A stretch of 26,728 nt of DNA from Syntrophosphaera sp035450685 (lineage in GTDB: Bacteria; Cloacimonadota; Cloacimonadia; Cloacimonadales; Cloacimonadaceae). The DNA lies in assembly GCA_035450685.1 (NCBI GenBank), contig DAOTNF010000025.1:1-26728 (forward strand). Reading direction: 5' to 3'. The notes under the pieces are model-generated. The model saw nothing but the letters and a program-made list of their open reading frames with translations, made no database searches and was not told where the DNA came from. The translations under genes were made by a program, and so were the position numbers. Shown in pieces: positions 1 to 8,290 of this stretch; within the stretch, counting starts at the first letter, position 1, and every line of letters starts with the position of its first letter.

Positions 1-2
1 CT

Positions 3-989
3 CTCAGTGGCAACATTGCCGCGGGACAGAGCCAGACCATCACCGCCAACTTCTCCGCCGTCGGCATGGCAGTGGGTACCTATGAAGCGATGCTCACCAT
101 CCATTCCAACGATCCCGTCAATCCCACCCTGGACGTGAGCGCCACCATGGATGTCTGGGACACCGGCAACCACGCTCCCACCATCAACCTGCCTGCCAGC
201 TTCGCGTTCGACCGCAACGGCAGCCTGACGGTGAACTTCAACTCCTACGTCTCCGACGAGGACGGCGATCCCCTCACTCTGGGCTACAGCGGCAACACCA
301 ACGTCTTTGTGGCCATCAACGGATTGAACGTGACCTTCACCGCCGCCCAGAACTGGACTGGCAGCGAAACCATCACCTTCTCCGTCTATGACGGGCAGAG
401 CTACGCCTATGACAGCGTGGTGGTGACCGTCAACGAAGTGGCCGGGCCCGGCTGGACACCCGTCATCTATACCAATTCAGCCACCATCCACGGCATCGTG
501 ACCATCTATGGCGTGGCAGCCGAACTCAACGACGTGGTCGGCGCCTTTGTGGGCAGCGAATGCCGCGGCGTGGCGGATGTGGTGACCAATGGCGGAAACG
601 CCTACGTGACCCTGGTTGTGAACCTGGCGTCCAACGGCGAAGAGGTCAGCTTCAAGATATACGACTACAGCGCCTCTCTGACCTACGATGCCATCGAGAC
701 CTACACCCTCAACTACAACCAGGTGATAGGCACCACAGACAATCCTGTGCCCATCAGCGTGGTCGAGATCACCTCTCTCGACGCTCCCGTGATCACCTCC
801 ATCACCAAGGTCGATGGCGGTTTCAAGGTCACCTGGAACGCCGTGGACAATGCGGATAGCTACCAGGTGTTCCGCGCCACGGATCCCTATGGAACCTACA
901 CCCTGATTGGAACGACAACGAATCTGCTCTTCAGCGATCTGACTGAACTGCCCATGGCCTTCTACTATGTGAAAGCCGTGCGCAACTGA
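3..989 (+). CDS. Partial secreted or surface protein with Ig-like, FCB-type surface and fibronectin III-like modules
   Basis: The reading frame is open from the first bases of the window, so the true start lies upstream and only the last 328 residues are seen. In order, the visible part has the end of a beta-sandwich repeat (about 1-50, typical of repeats that end in a HSNDP motif), a cadherin-like or Ig-like module with the DEDGDPL motif (about 55-148), a module with DVVGAFVGSECRG seen in FCB-group surface proteins (about 150-255), and a fibronectin type III-like domain (about 260-328). No catalytic motif is visible. It ends without a FlgD-like or other recognisable sorting tail. It is probably exported and displayed on the surface or released, with a binding or structural role. 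The M14 peptidase gene follows after 20 bases, so co-transcription is likely. The domain names are inferred from motif and spacing only. Confidence 0.8.
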   Translation, partial: LSGNIAAGQSQTITANFSAVGMAVGTYEAMLTIHSNDPVNPTLDVSATMDVWDTGNHAPTINLPASFAFDRNGSLTVNFNSYVSDEDGDPLTLGYSGNTNVFVAINGLNVTFTAAQNWTGSETITFSVYDGQSYAYDSVVVTVNEVAGPGWTPVIYTNSATIHGIVTIYGVAAELNDVVGAFVGSECRGVADVVTNGGNAYVTLVVNLASNGEEVSFKIYDYSASLTYDAIETYTLNYNQVIGTTDNPVPISVVEITSLDAPVITSITKVDGGFKVTWNAVDNADSYQVFRATDPYGTYTLIGTTTNLLFSDLTELPMAFYYVKAVRN

Positions 990-1009
990 TCGCCAAGATA
1001 GGTCGGTAA

Positions 1010-2851
1010 ATGAAACAACTACTGATATTGACCATTCTGGTTCTACTCTCCCTGCCCCTCGTGGCAGGGGAGTGGACCCAGTATTACTTCCGCTTTGAAC
1101 TGCTGGACAAGAGCGAACTGCAAAACCTGACCCGGATCGTCTCCATCGACAACGTCAAAGGCAACTGGGTCTATGCCTACGCCAACGACAGCGAATGGGC
1201 GGAATTCAGAAAACTGGGCTACAACACCCAGATCCTCCCCGATCCTGCCAGCCTCTATCCTCACAAGACGAGCGGCAGCGTGAACGAAGTGAAGGCGTGG
1301 GATACCTACCCCACCTACGACGCCTATGTGAGCATGATGAACGGCTTTGCCAGCGACTATCCCGGGCTTTGCCAGATCATCAACGTGGGCACGACGGCAA
1401 ACGGCCGCGCCATCCTGGTCGCCAAGATTTCGGATAACGTCGCCACTGAGGAAAAAGAACCGGAAGTGCTGCTCACCAGCACCATGCACGGCGATGAAAC
1501 CACCGGCTGGATGCTGATGCTGCGCCTGATCGACACCCTCCTCAGCCAGTATGGGACAAATCCCCGCCTGACCAACATCGTGAACTCGATGGAACTCTAC
1601 ATCGGACCGAACACCAATCCGGACGGAACCTATTACGGCGGCAACAACACCGTGTCCAACGCCCGGCGTTACAACGCCAACGGGGTTGACCTCAACCGCA
1701 ACTACCCCAATTATGACGGCAGCCTGAACCAGGGCGCAATCCAGCCTGAGACCCAGGCCATGATGGACTTCGCCAATGCACACAGCTTTGTGTTTGGCGC
1801 CAACTACCACGGCGGCGCGGAAGTGGTGAACTACCCCTGGGATTACACCTACACCCGGCACCCCGACGACGCCTGGTTCCTCTCCTCCAGCCTGGTTTAT
1901 GCCTCCAACGCACAGGCGAACGGACCCAGCGGCTACTTCACCGGCATCAGCTCCAACGGCGTCACCAACGGCGCGGATTGGTATTCGATCGCAGGCGGAC
2001 GCCAGGATTGGATGAACTACACCCGCAACGGCCGCGAGGTGACAATCGAGTGCTCCAACACCAAGATGCCTGCCGCCTCCACCATGCCCAACTACTGGAA
2101 CTACAACTACGAAGCCATGCTCAGCTATCTGGAACTGGCTCTGGACGGCGTGCATGGAACCGTGGTGGACGCCTGGGGCAACCCTCTGGCGGCAACCATC
2201 AGCATCTCCGGCCACGACAACACCTATTCCATGGTGGAAACGGACGCCACGCACGGGGATTTCTACCGCTATCTGCAGCCCGGCACCTACACCCTGACCG
2301 TCACCACGCCTGGCTACGATCCCCAAAACGTGCAGGTGACCGTGACTGCCGGACAGATGACCCCCATCACGGTGGTTTTCGGCGAGATCGATCAACCGCA
2401 GGAGATTTCCCTCAACGCCGGCTGGAACCTGATCAGCCTCAACGTGGTTCCAGCATCCTACGTGACGGAAGACATCTTCCAGGGAATCAGCGGCTTGATC
2501 CAGATCAAGAACGCGGCTTACAGCCACATGCCTTCCATGGCAGCCCATTTCAATACCCTGGGCAATCTGGCCGTGAATGAAGGCTACTGGGTGAATATGT
2601 CCGCTCCCGCCACCCTCAGCGTGGATGGCAATCCGGTGGACGCCTCCGCCACTCCGATCAGCCTCAAAGCGGGATGGAACCTGGTTTCCTACCTGCCCGC
2701 GACTGCCAAGGCGACCGCCACTGCCCTGTCCTCCATCTCCCCCTACCTGCAACAGGTGGACTATCTGGGCAACAGCCCCGCAACCATGGAGCCCGGAAAA
2801 GGATATTGGGTCAAGGTTTCACAAGCCTGCACCCTCACCTATCCGGAATAA
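1010..2851 (+). CDS. Secreted M14 zinc carboxypeptidase with C-terminal GWNLIS-type repeats
   Basis: This is a 613-residue metallocarboxypeptidase. Residues 1-20 form a clean signal peptide ending near VAG. The M14 catalytic domain covers about 98-377. Its zinc ligands are H160 and E163 (in HGDET) and H267 (in NYHGG), N229-R230 (in VDLNRNY) fits the substrate-carboxylate pocket, and E347 (in EVTIEC) is the general base. A carboxypeptidase regulatory-like beta-sandwich follows at about 380-458. The tail holds two copies of a repeat beginning ISLNAGWNLIS (466) and ISLKAGWNLVS (550). It should hydrolyse peptides outside the cell or at the envelope. The start is preceded by an AGATAGGT-like ribosome site, and the gene sits 20 bases after the surface-protein gene. 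A strong terminator follows. Unlike the second M14 enzyme at 18383-20698, it has no FlgD-like C-terminus. The family call is firm; the substrate is unknown. Confidence 0.93.
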   Translation: MKQLLILTILVLLSLPLVAGEWTQYYFRFELLDKSELQNLTRIVSIDNVKGNWVYAYANDSEWAEFRKLGYNTQILPDPASLYPHKTSGSVNEVKAWDTYPTYDAYVSMMNGFASDYPGLCQIINVGTTANGRAILVAKISDNVATEEKEPEVLLTSTMHGDETTGWMLMLRLIDTLLSQYGTNPRLTNIVNSMELYIGPNTNPDGTYYGGNNTVSNARRYNANGVDLNRNYPNYDGSLNQGAIQPETQAMMDFANAHSFVFGANYHGGAEVVNYPWDYTYTRHPDDAWFLSSSLVYASNAQANGPSGYFTGISSNGVTNGADWYSIAGGRQDWMNYTRNGREVTIECSNTKMPAASTMPNYWNYNYEAMLSYLELALDGVHGTVVDAWGNPLAATISISGHDNTYSMVETDATHGDFYRYLQPGTYTLTVTTPGYDPQNVQVTVTAGQMTPITVVFGEIDQPQEISLNAGWNLISLNVVPASYVTEDIFQGISGLIQIKNAAYSHMPSMAAHFNTLGNLAVNEGYWVNMSAPATLSVDGNPVDASATPISLKAGWNLVSYLPATAKATATALSSISPYLQQVDYLGNSPATMEPGKGYWVKVSQACTLTYPE

Positions 2852-2872
2852 TGTTAAACGATTAGCATAAAC

Positions 2873-2903
2873 GGGGATGGAGCTTGCTTCATCCCCTTTT
2901 TTT
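2873..2903 (+). terminator. Rho-independent terminator of the surface protein-M14 unit
   Basis: A 10-bp stem (GGGGATGGAG with CTTCATCCCC, one G-T pair) closes a CTTG tetraloop and is followed by seven T residues at 2897-2903. It begins 22 bases after the stop codon of the M14 peptidase gene. The geometry is textbook for intrinsic termination. Confidence 0.92.
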
Positions 2904-2952
2904 GGCTCTCGCTTGATGCTGTTTCGCTTGAATTATGACAGACGGCTGTCTT

Positions 2953-2995
2953 TTCTAAAAGACTGGATCACGGGTCAAGCCCCGGGATGACACGG
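2953..2995 (+). repeat. Dispersed hairpin repeat, short form, copy 1
   Basis: The core reads CTGGATCACGGG, then a TCAAG loop, then CCCCGGGATGAC, preceded by TTCTAAAAGA and followed by ACGG. It forms a GC-rich stem-loop. It matches the copy at 3038-3080 almost base for base and belongs to the same family as copies near 17380, 18057, 18215 and 26700. Confidence 0.85.
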
Positions 2996-3037
2996 TAATG
3001 TAGTCTGGAGGTGGTTTGTTTCAAAGCTGGGTGCTTG

Positions 3038-3080
3038 TTTCTAAAAGACTGGATCCCGGGTCAAGCCCGGGATGACACGG
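3038..3080 (+). repeat. Dispersed hairpin repeat, short form, copy 2
   Basis: This copy has a perfect CCCGGG/CCCGGG dyad around a TCAAG loop, with the same TTTCTAAAAGACTGGAT leader and GATGACACGG tail as copy 1. The roughly 25 bases before it also resemble those before the truncated copy at 18057-18082, so the repeat unit may be longer than the hairpin. Confidence 0.85.
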
Positions 3081-3140
3081 ATAGAGTCTGTTGGGGCTTG
3101 TTTCGGGGAAACCGTTCCACCATTTCACCTTTCCACCTTC
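3081..3140 (+). repeat. Repeat tail following the hairpin (GAGTCTG to TTTCCACC module)
   Basis: After hairpin copy 2 the sequence ATAGAGTCTG is followed by GGCTTGTTTC, GGGGAAACC and TTCCACCATTTCACCTTTCC. The same ordered string recurs at 18295-18382, again directly behind a hairpin copy and in the same orientation. This makes hairpin plus tail a composite repeated unit. Confidence 0.75.
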
Positions 3141-3267
3141 ATAGATCCAGTCGATCCTGTCATCCGCGTTCTATCTCTTTTTCACAATCACCACATCACC
3201 ACGACACCACCTCACCACGCCATCTTTCCACCATTCCACCTTTCCACATAAATACCGCAACCTTCCT

Positions 3268-3370
3268 CATAATCCTTCATACCGCCCTCCTTTGCTGCTA
3301 CAGGCTTTTGGGGTATCATCCTTAGGTATGTGGTTGCAAAGTTAAGGTTGACCCAAGGAAGACCCACGCC
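3268..3370 (-). repeat. Element R, copy A (103 bp)
   Basis: Read on the minus strand, these 103 bases align without gaps to 17885-17987 on the plus strand, with 79 of 103 identical by hand count. The most conserved block is AAGCGAAGGAGGGCGGTATG-like: in this copy it is GCAAAGGAGGGCGGTATGA. That block looks like a perfect Shine-Dalgarno sequence and start codon; the ATG at 3280 opens a 22-codon frame ending at 3212. A longer shared frame reads through the block as LRMIPQKPVAAKEGGM. It is unclear whether this is a short gene, a decayed gene or a structured non-coding element. Confidence 0.7.
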
Positions 3371-3416
3371 CGATAAGGGGATGCAAAGGAGAGCGAAGTG
3401 TGGGAAGGTAAAGAGA

Positions 3417-5414
3417 TTACAGCAATCCCCACCTGCGGCGGAAGAAAAGTTCCAGGCAAAAACTGAGGATAAAGATCCCGGGGATGTACCACTTGCGGTA
3501 GAGCGGAAAATCCTGGCGCCGCTCGCGGACAATATTCTGGGCGGGCAGGGGATTGAAAGCCTGCAGGGCAGCGGGCGAGAGCAACTGCCCGCGGGTGTCG
3601 CTGGCCAGCCAGGCCAAAAGCGGGAGGTTATAGTCGAAGTCGCGGTCTTCCAGAGAGGCGTTGCTCACGTTGAACCTGCCCTTGCTGGTCTCCCCGCTCA
3701 CCTTGTCCCTGATCTCAAAGCTGTACTGGCCGGGTTTGTCCAGGGTCAGCGAGCTGGCATATTCGCCATCTGAGAGGGTCATGAAATCCTTGAACATCTC
3801 CTTGCCATCCGCGTCCAGAATCCTCAGTTCGGGATTCAGGTCCAGGCGCAGGGAGCGGATGCTGTCCTCCGCCCTGAGACGCAGATCGATCTGTTCACCC
3901 AGGAAATAGTTGCTGTTGTAGATGGCGCTGTAACCGCTGGATGACTTGTTGGAAAGCCAGGTCACGCTGTTGGCGAGGAGTTGGCGATAGCCTCCGCTTT
4001 TGCTTTGCAACTGCCATTTCCAGAGGTTGAGGAAGGCCAGGGACAGCACGCGGCTGTTGCCCGCGGAACGGACGGCGATGGCGGGGGATTTTTGGGGATT
4101 GGAGAGCGTCGCCAGCACCTCCGAGCCTTTGGCGGCGGTCACATAAAAGTAATCCAGAGGGGGAATCTGCTGCAGTTCGGCGGCATCGATGCCCAGCATT
4201 GGATAGGAGGAGGCGGCCGGGCTCAGCTCCAAAAAGCCCTGGTAGGAGGCGCTGATGTTGGAGCGTTGCAGGGGCAGGATAGAGGCAAGCTCGGTCAGGG
4301 GTTGGCCCTGAAAGAGGATGCCCACGCCTTTCTGATGGTTGCGGTTTACAAAGTTCAAAGGCTCGCCGGAGAGGCGCAGACTGCCGTTGTTGACGATCAC
4401 CAGGGCGGCAAGGTTGGCATCCGGAAAGCTGGCAACGGCTTTTTCACCCGCGTAAGCCTGCCCGTCCCGCACGCGGTAATGGGCCACTTCCCAGCGTTCA
4501 TTTTCAGCCAGGGCGTCCACAATGAACTTGTTGTCCCAGGCGGGGCTGTCCGAAAGCACAAGCACGCGCTGTTTGTCGCTCAGCACTTCGATGGCGCCGG
4601 GATAGCTGTTGTTGTTTTGCGACCGCTCCGCCACCCCGGCTGCTGAGACTTGCAGGGTGTAAGGGTAGAAGCCAGTCTGGTTGAAACGCTGGTTGAAATC
4701 CACGCTGGCGATTTCCCCTTCCTTGAGCTGCAGGGTCTTGGCAGAAATCTTTTTGCCGCCCAGCAGAAACTCCACCGTGGCGGGGCCTGAATAGCCGGAG
4801 GAACTCAGTTCCGCACGGATGATGGTGGGTTCGCCCCGCCAGGCATGGCGGTTGGCAACAGTCTTGACGATGGCCAGATCCGCCAGGCTGGGCTTGAGGG
4901 TATCCGCTATCACATAGAAGGGGCAGCCCAACTGGCGGACGCCCTGGAGGGATTCATCCCTCAGCCAGCCGTCGGAGAGCAATACGATGCCCTTCACCCG
5001 GTTGAAATCGTGTTTGTCAGTCAATTCGGATAAAGCGGGCATCAACAGGGTGTTGTCGGACGCTGCTTCCAGCCCGCGGGCAAAGTCGTAGCTGAGCAAT
5101 TCGTATCCAGCCTGCTCAAACTTTTTCGCTGCCTGTTCTCCCAGGGGTTTGAGGAAGTCCTTCTTGCTCTGTTTCCCGCTTTTCAGGTCCAGGCTGGCGG
5201 AAACGTCGCGCAGCAGGATGATCTGCTGTTTTTGGACGTTCTGCCGCAGAAAGTAGAGAATGGGGCTGATCAGCAGCAGCAAAAGGATGTAAAGGCTGAG
5301 CGCGCGCAGGGAGAAAAGCAGCCAGCGCCTTCCCCGGGAAAGCGCCGGCAGGGTGCGAAAGTAGAAAAAGCCCGAGATCGCCAAGGAGACCAGGGCAATG
5401 ACGATGTATTTCAA
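3417..5414 (-). CDS. Membrane-anchored von Willebrand factor A-like protein
   Basis: With the chosen start this is a 665-residue inner-membrane protein. Two hydrophobic segments lie at about 2-20 and 31-57. A VWA-like fold follows with the metal-site motif DVSAS at 70-74 and the strand GIVLLSDG further on. A long region of predicted beta structure comes next, and a last membrane segment lies about 642-660 before RRRWGLL. It resembles BatA-like or uncharacterised VWA proteins of the FCB group, in which the ends are anchored and the domains face the periplasm. The start is TTG at 5414, overlapping the barrel gene stop as TTGA. An upstream ATG at 5504 would overlap that gene by 94 bases and add an unlikely leader, so I reject it. 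It is the last gene of a three-gene overlapping envelope operon. The exact function is unknown. Confidence 0.82.
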   Translation of the reverse strand: MKYIVIALVSLAISGFFYFRTLPALSRGRRWLLFSLRALSLYILLLLLISPILYFLRQNVQKQQIILLRDVSASLDLKSGKQSKKDFLKPLGEQAAKKFEQAGYELLSYDFARGLEAASDNTLLMPALSELTDKHDFNRVKGIVLLSDGWLRDESLQGVRQLGCPFYVIADTLKPSLADLAIVKTVANRHAWRGEPTIIRAELSSSGYSGPATVEFLLGGKKISAKTLQLKEGEIASVDFNQRFNQTGFYPYTLQVSAAGVAERSQNNNSYPGAIEVLSDKQRVLVLSDSPAWDNKFIVDALAENERWEVAHYRVRDGQAYAGEKAVASFPDANLAALVIVNNGSLRLSGEPLNFVNRNHQKGVGILFQGQPLTELASILPLQRSNISASYQGFLELSPAASSYPMLGIDAAELQQIPPLDYFYVTAAKGSEVLATLSNPQKSPAIAVRSAGNSRVLSLAFLNLWKWQLQSKSGGYRQLLANSVTWLSNKSSSGYSAIYNSNYFLGEQIDLRLRAEDSIRSLRLDLNPELRILDADGKEMFKDFMTLSDGEYASSLTLDKPGQYSFEIRDKVSGETSKGRFNVSNASLEDRDFDYNLPLLAWLASDTRGQLLSPAALQAFNPLPAQNIVRERRQDFPLYRKWYIPGIFILSFCLELFFRRRWGLL

Positions 5415-6667
5415 ATGCGTATCGTTAAATAGCTTGCGAAGGCCAGGCCTTTGGTCTTGTAGCCCGGGAACAGGGATTTGAAAGACTGAACTCCCAATCC
5501 GCATTCAACCCTTCTGGTGCGCAGGCCGATGCCATAGGAAACACGCCAGGGATAATCGGAATTGCCCGGAGTGAAGCCCAAAAACAGCGGCATCACAGCA
5601 GGCACCTTGCTCTCAAGGGCAAAGGCCACCCGTCCAGTTCCGGGCAAGTGGTCGGTCTCGGTAAGCCCCGCGAAGTAATCCACGGAAAGCGAGGCGTAAG
5701 GATGGTCATAGAGCAGGGCACCGCGGAATTCCAGGGGAAGCTTGGTGGTGAAGGGCTTGCCTTCGATCTCCTCCGATTCATCTGTGAGCAGAGCGTCGAG
5801 GTCTTCATCCAGATTTTCCACATACACGCTGTCCGCTTCAAGCCGGTAGCTGAAGTCCATGCACCTGGCCTGCCAGTTGATGAATCCAAAAATGTTGTCC
5901 AGGGCAAAGCCCGTGGACAGGCCCGGCAAAGGGGTCTGCCAAGCCGCTCCCAGCATGCCTTTGAGGCCAAAACCGCCCAAACCGGTGCGCAGCAGGATAT
6001 CCTGCTTGAGGCTAAGCCCGTCGAAGGTGGAGCTGAAGCTGCCCTCGTATTCCTCGGTGTGTCCGCTGCCAACTCCGGTCAGGATGCTAAGGGCGAATCC
6101 GGTCTGGATGGGGTTGAGCTTTTTTCCCAGCGGGATGCGGATATCGCCCATGCCATAGGTGATGTCCACATAGGAAAGCGCGGAAGCGTTGTTTTCTTTT
6201 TTACTGAACACATAGCTGTCTTCGGTGTTGCCTCTCAGCAGCAGGTCCAGATATTGCTCGGAAAGGTTTGCCTGGGCATCCAGGTGCAGCGAACCGGTGA
6301 CGGCGGAACGGCCTTTACTGAAGCCAAAAAGGACGATCTGGCTGCCGGTATAGACGCCCAGTTTCTCATCTATCGCGTCCAGGATTTTGTTCTTGTCTGC
6401 CTCCGAGAGAGTATCCTTCTCCACAATGGTATTGTAGAGATCAAGATCCAGGGAGTTGTTGGCAATATAGATCCCCAGATTGAGAACCGGAAACAGGACA
6501 TCGTTGTATGACCTGTTGAGCAGGGCGGGATTCCAGTAGTTGGCCTCGGAGCCCCTGGCACGCAACATAAAGCTGTCGGAATAGAGCATCGACCTGCCGG
6601 TGCTGGAATATGCCGAAACCGACGCCAGCAGCATGAAGGCGGCGCAAAGGAGAAGCAGCTTCTTCAT
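5411..6667 (-). CDS. Outer-membrane beta-barrel protein, possibly of the DUF5723 or PorV-like type
   Basis: This 418-residue protein has a signal peptide (MKKLLLLCAAFMLLASVSAYS, cleavage near residue 19-21). The motif GSEANYWNPALL near residue 40 is typical of FCB-group barrels of the FadL, PorV or DUF5723 kind. The rest alternates short polar and aromatic stretches as in transmembrane beta-strands, and it ends YLTIRI, an aromatic-hydrophobic terminal strand. An acidic loop (about 275-300) may lie outside or in the periplasm. The gene overlaps the lipoprotein gene upstream by ATGA and the VWA gene downstream by TTGA, so all three are probably translationally coupled and work together at the envelope. 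Family placement rests on motif style alone. A transport or assembly role is inference. Confidence 0.78.
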   Translation of the reverse strand: MKKLLLLCAAFMLLASVSAYSSTGRSMLYSDSFMLRARGSEANYWNPALLNRSYNDVLFPVLNLGIYIANNSLDLDLYNTIVEKDTLSEADKNKILDAIDEKLGVYTGSQIVLFGFSKGRSAVTGSLHLDAQANLSEQYLDLLLRGNTEDSYVFSKKENNASALSYVDITYGMGDIRIPLGKKLNPIQTGFALSILTGVGSGHTEEYEGSFSSTFDGLSLKQDILLRTGLGGFGLKGMLGAAWQTPLPGLSTGFALDNIFGFINWQARCMDFSYRLEADSVYVENLDEDLDALLTDESEEIEGKPFTTKLPLEFRGALLYDHPYASLSVDYFAGLTETDHLPGTGRVAFALESKVPAVMPLFLGFTPGNSDYPWRVSYGIGLRTRRVECGLGVQSFKSLFPGYKTKGLAFASYLTIRI

Positions 6668-8199
6668 TTGTCCTCCCCTTCATTGACCAGCACTTTTGCC
6701 CGCAGCATAGCCTTGACCTCGACATAGTCTTCCGGCCCGGCGGTGATCTCCACCACTCCATTGCTGGGCTCGAAGTGGAAGGAAAGTATCATGTAAACTG
6801 TGGGATTGGCAAACACATCGACCTCCTCCTTGCTGAGGGAAATCTCTATCTGTTGGGGTTGGTCGCCGCCTGGCGAGGTGGAGGCGTGAACGGTGAAGGC
6901 CTTGCTGAAAGACCAGCTTTGCGGATTAGCGGGATTCAAATCCGGATCGGTGCCTATATAGATGGTGCCCGTGCCGCCCACTGGAACCTTGTTGAGCACC
7001 TCCAGGCAGAGATCGGAGGTGAGCAGTTTTTCGCGGATCTGTTTCTGGATATCGGAGGATATATCCACGGAACGCGGCTCCCCCATTTCGATCACGCTGT
7101 CCAAAATCACCATCTTGAAAGGAGCGTCCAGCCGATAACGCACAAACTCCCGGTCATCCTCGCACACAAAGCCAAGCTGGCCAGGCAGGCTGTTGATGAG
7201 CAGATAGGCGTTACGCAGTTCCACGTAATCCGGCATGATCTGCAGCAATTGATTGAGGTTGCGGGAGAAATTGTGTTCGGTGACCGTGGGGCCTTGCGCC
7301 GTGGCGGGAGCCGCCATATAGGGCACCAATCCAGCCTCTGTGCTGTCCATAACGTCGATGGAGCGGGTTTCCAGGGTGCTGTAGTTTTTGGCGAAGATTT
7401 CGCCGTGGAATTCCGCCTCGAAACCAATCTCGTTGGTAATCCGCACCAAGAGGTTCGCTTCCTGCAATTGCACAGCGGTATCCATGTTGTGGGGATAGTC
7501 GATGTCGATGGGGGAAATCTCGCCGGTGAAATCCCTGCGGTAGCCGAGCAGACGCCCCTGGAAGATGTTAAAGCCCAACTGGTTGTTCACAAGTAACGTC
7601 ACCGTTCCCACCGGAGTGCCGTCGGGCTGGTCGGATTGCACGTCCAGGGTATAGGCAAGCTCATTCAAAATGATTCCTGAGCCATCAACACCGATGGAAC
7701 AATCCACGAGAGAGTAAGTTTGCATTCCGCTCCCCCCTGGATAGACTGCCACAAAGCTCTCGCCCTGGGCTGTCCTGATGTCCGGGAAGGTGAGGCTGAG
7801 GCTGGTGATCCCAGGATGCATGTTTTCAAAATTAAGTTTTAGAGTCCCTTCTTCCAGGCGGCCATAGGAAAGAAAGACCTTGCCTTCCGGATCTTCGATG
7901 GGCACCGCTCCGGAATGGGTCACCCCGGAAAGCAGCGGGATGGGGGGAGACTGCAGATTGGGGGTAAAGTTGACCTCCCCGAAGGGATTGGTTCTGGCAT
8001 CCCCTGTACCGGTGAGGGTGAGGATCTGGCCGTCGCCCACAATGATATTAACTGAATCCGCCAGGTCGGCCACGTAAAGCCTTTGGTTGGTGAGCGGGAC
8101 GTTCAGATCCACGTTCCAGGCAGGCAGGCGCGGAGAGCTGATGTCGCAAGCAGCCGTGATCAAGGCAAGTGCGGCCAGGATAAGCAAGAAGTATCTCAT
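6664..8199 (-). CDS. Putative lipoprotein of the envelope operon
   Basis: This is a 511-residue exported protein. The N-terminus (MRYFLLILAALALITAAC) is a lipoprotein-type signal with the candidate lipid-bearing cysteine at C18; threonine at -3 makes the lipobox slightly loose. The mature part has no recognised catalytic motif and is rich in beta-type sequence, with long runs of alternating hydrophobic residues. It is the first gene of the operon lipoprotein, beta-barrel, VWA protein. Its stop overlaps the barrel gene start by ATGA. The start ATG at 8199 has a GAAGGA ribosome site 8 bases upstream, and that site can be paired into a leader hairpin (see 8208-8231). Attachment to the outer membrane is inferred from context. 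I do not recognise the family. Confidence 0.8.
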   Translation of the reverse strand: MRYFLLILAALALITAACDISSPRLPAWNVDLNVPLTNQRLYVADLADSVNIIVGDGQILTLTGTGDARTNPFGEVNFTPNLQSPPIPLLSGVTHSGAVPIEDPEGKVFLSYGRLEEGTLKLNFENMHPGITSLSLTFPDIRTAQGESFVAVYPGGSGMQTYSLVDCSIGVDGSGIILNELAYTLDVQSDQPDGTPVGTVTLLVNNQLGFNIFQGRLLGYRRDFTGEISPIDIDYPHNMDTAVQLQEANLLVRITNEIGFEAEFHGEIFAKNYSTLETRSIDVMDSTEAGLVPYMAAPATAQGPTVTEHNFSRNLNQLLQIMPDYVELRNAYLLINSLPGQLGFVCEDDREFVRYRLDAPFKMVILDSVIEMGEPRSVDISSDIQKQIREKLLTSDLCLEVLNKVPVGGTGTIYIGTDPDLNPANPQSWSFSKAFTVHASTSPGGDQPQQIEISLSKEEVDVFANPTVYMILSFHFEPSNGVVEITAGPEDYVEVKAMLRAKVLVNEGEDK

Positions 8200-8207
8200 A
8201 ATCCCGA

Positions 8208-8231
8208 TCCTTCACGCGCTGAAGGGCGCGT
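8208..8231 (-). promoter_or_regulatory. Leader with two mutually exclusive hairpins at the lipoprotein ribosome site
   Basis: In the transcript, ACGCGC (8231-8226) can pair with GCGCGT (8219-8214), leaving the GAAGGA ribosome site (8213-8208) free. Alternatively TGAAGG at the ribosome site (8214-8209) can pair with CCTTCA (8225-8220), which is the loop of the first hairpin. The two structures share bases and cannot coexist. This is the layout of a small on/off translation switch, but no ligand domain is visible and function is unproven. Confidence 0.4.
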
Positions 8232-8249
8232 AGCTATAGATTCTTTGTG

Positions 8250-8263
8250 TTATAAGCTTATAA
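8250..8263. promoter_or_regulatory. Perfect AT-rich palindrome upstream of the lipoprotein operon
   Basis: TTATAAGCTTATAA is a perfect 14-bp palindrome in the 91-base gap between the radical SAM gene and the lipoprotein gene. It contains TATAAG/TATAAC hexamers that could be a -10 element, so it could be a promoter overlapping an operator. No good -35 was found. Confidence 0.3.
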
Positions 8264-8290
8264 GAGTTGGGTTGCAGCATAACGCGCATC

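Larger units (their letters stand above)
2904..3416. other. Gene-free repeat island between convergent units
   Basis: No supportable protein gene was found in these 513 bases. The stretch holds two direct copies of a hairpin repeat (2953-2995, 3038-3080), a C- and A-rich tail built from TTCCACC and CACCAC motifs (about 3081-3248), and the minus-strand copy of a ~103-bp element (3268-3370). It lies between the end of the plus-strand unit and the last gene of the minus-strand envelope operon, so it is a convergent 3'-3' junction. No T-run terminator for the minus-strand operon is obvious. Confidence 0.75.

Noticed and set aside
1043..2752. A 569-codon open frame on the minus strand opposite the M14 peptidase gene
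   Set aside because: It is the mirror of a high-GC coding frame. The product is rich in G, H and V with no domain, while the plus strand has a signal peptide and full catalytic motifs.
3180..3248. CACC-rich and TTCCACC-rich stretch considered as a CRISPR or direct-repeat array
   Set aside because: The units are short, irregular and without spacers of even length, and no cas gene is near. It is low-complexity repeat tail.
3212..3532. A 106-codon minus-strand frame through element R copy A
   Set aside because: It starts inside the VWA gene in another frame. Only the element R part is of interest.
5415..5504. ATG at 5504 as start of the VWA gene
   Set aside because: It would overlap the barrel gene by 94 bases and put a polar leader before the first membrane segment. 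The TTG at 5414 gives a clean overlap and membrane start.
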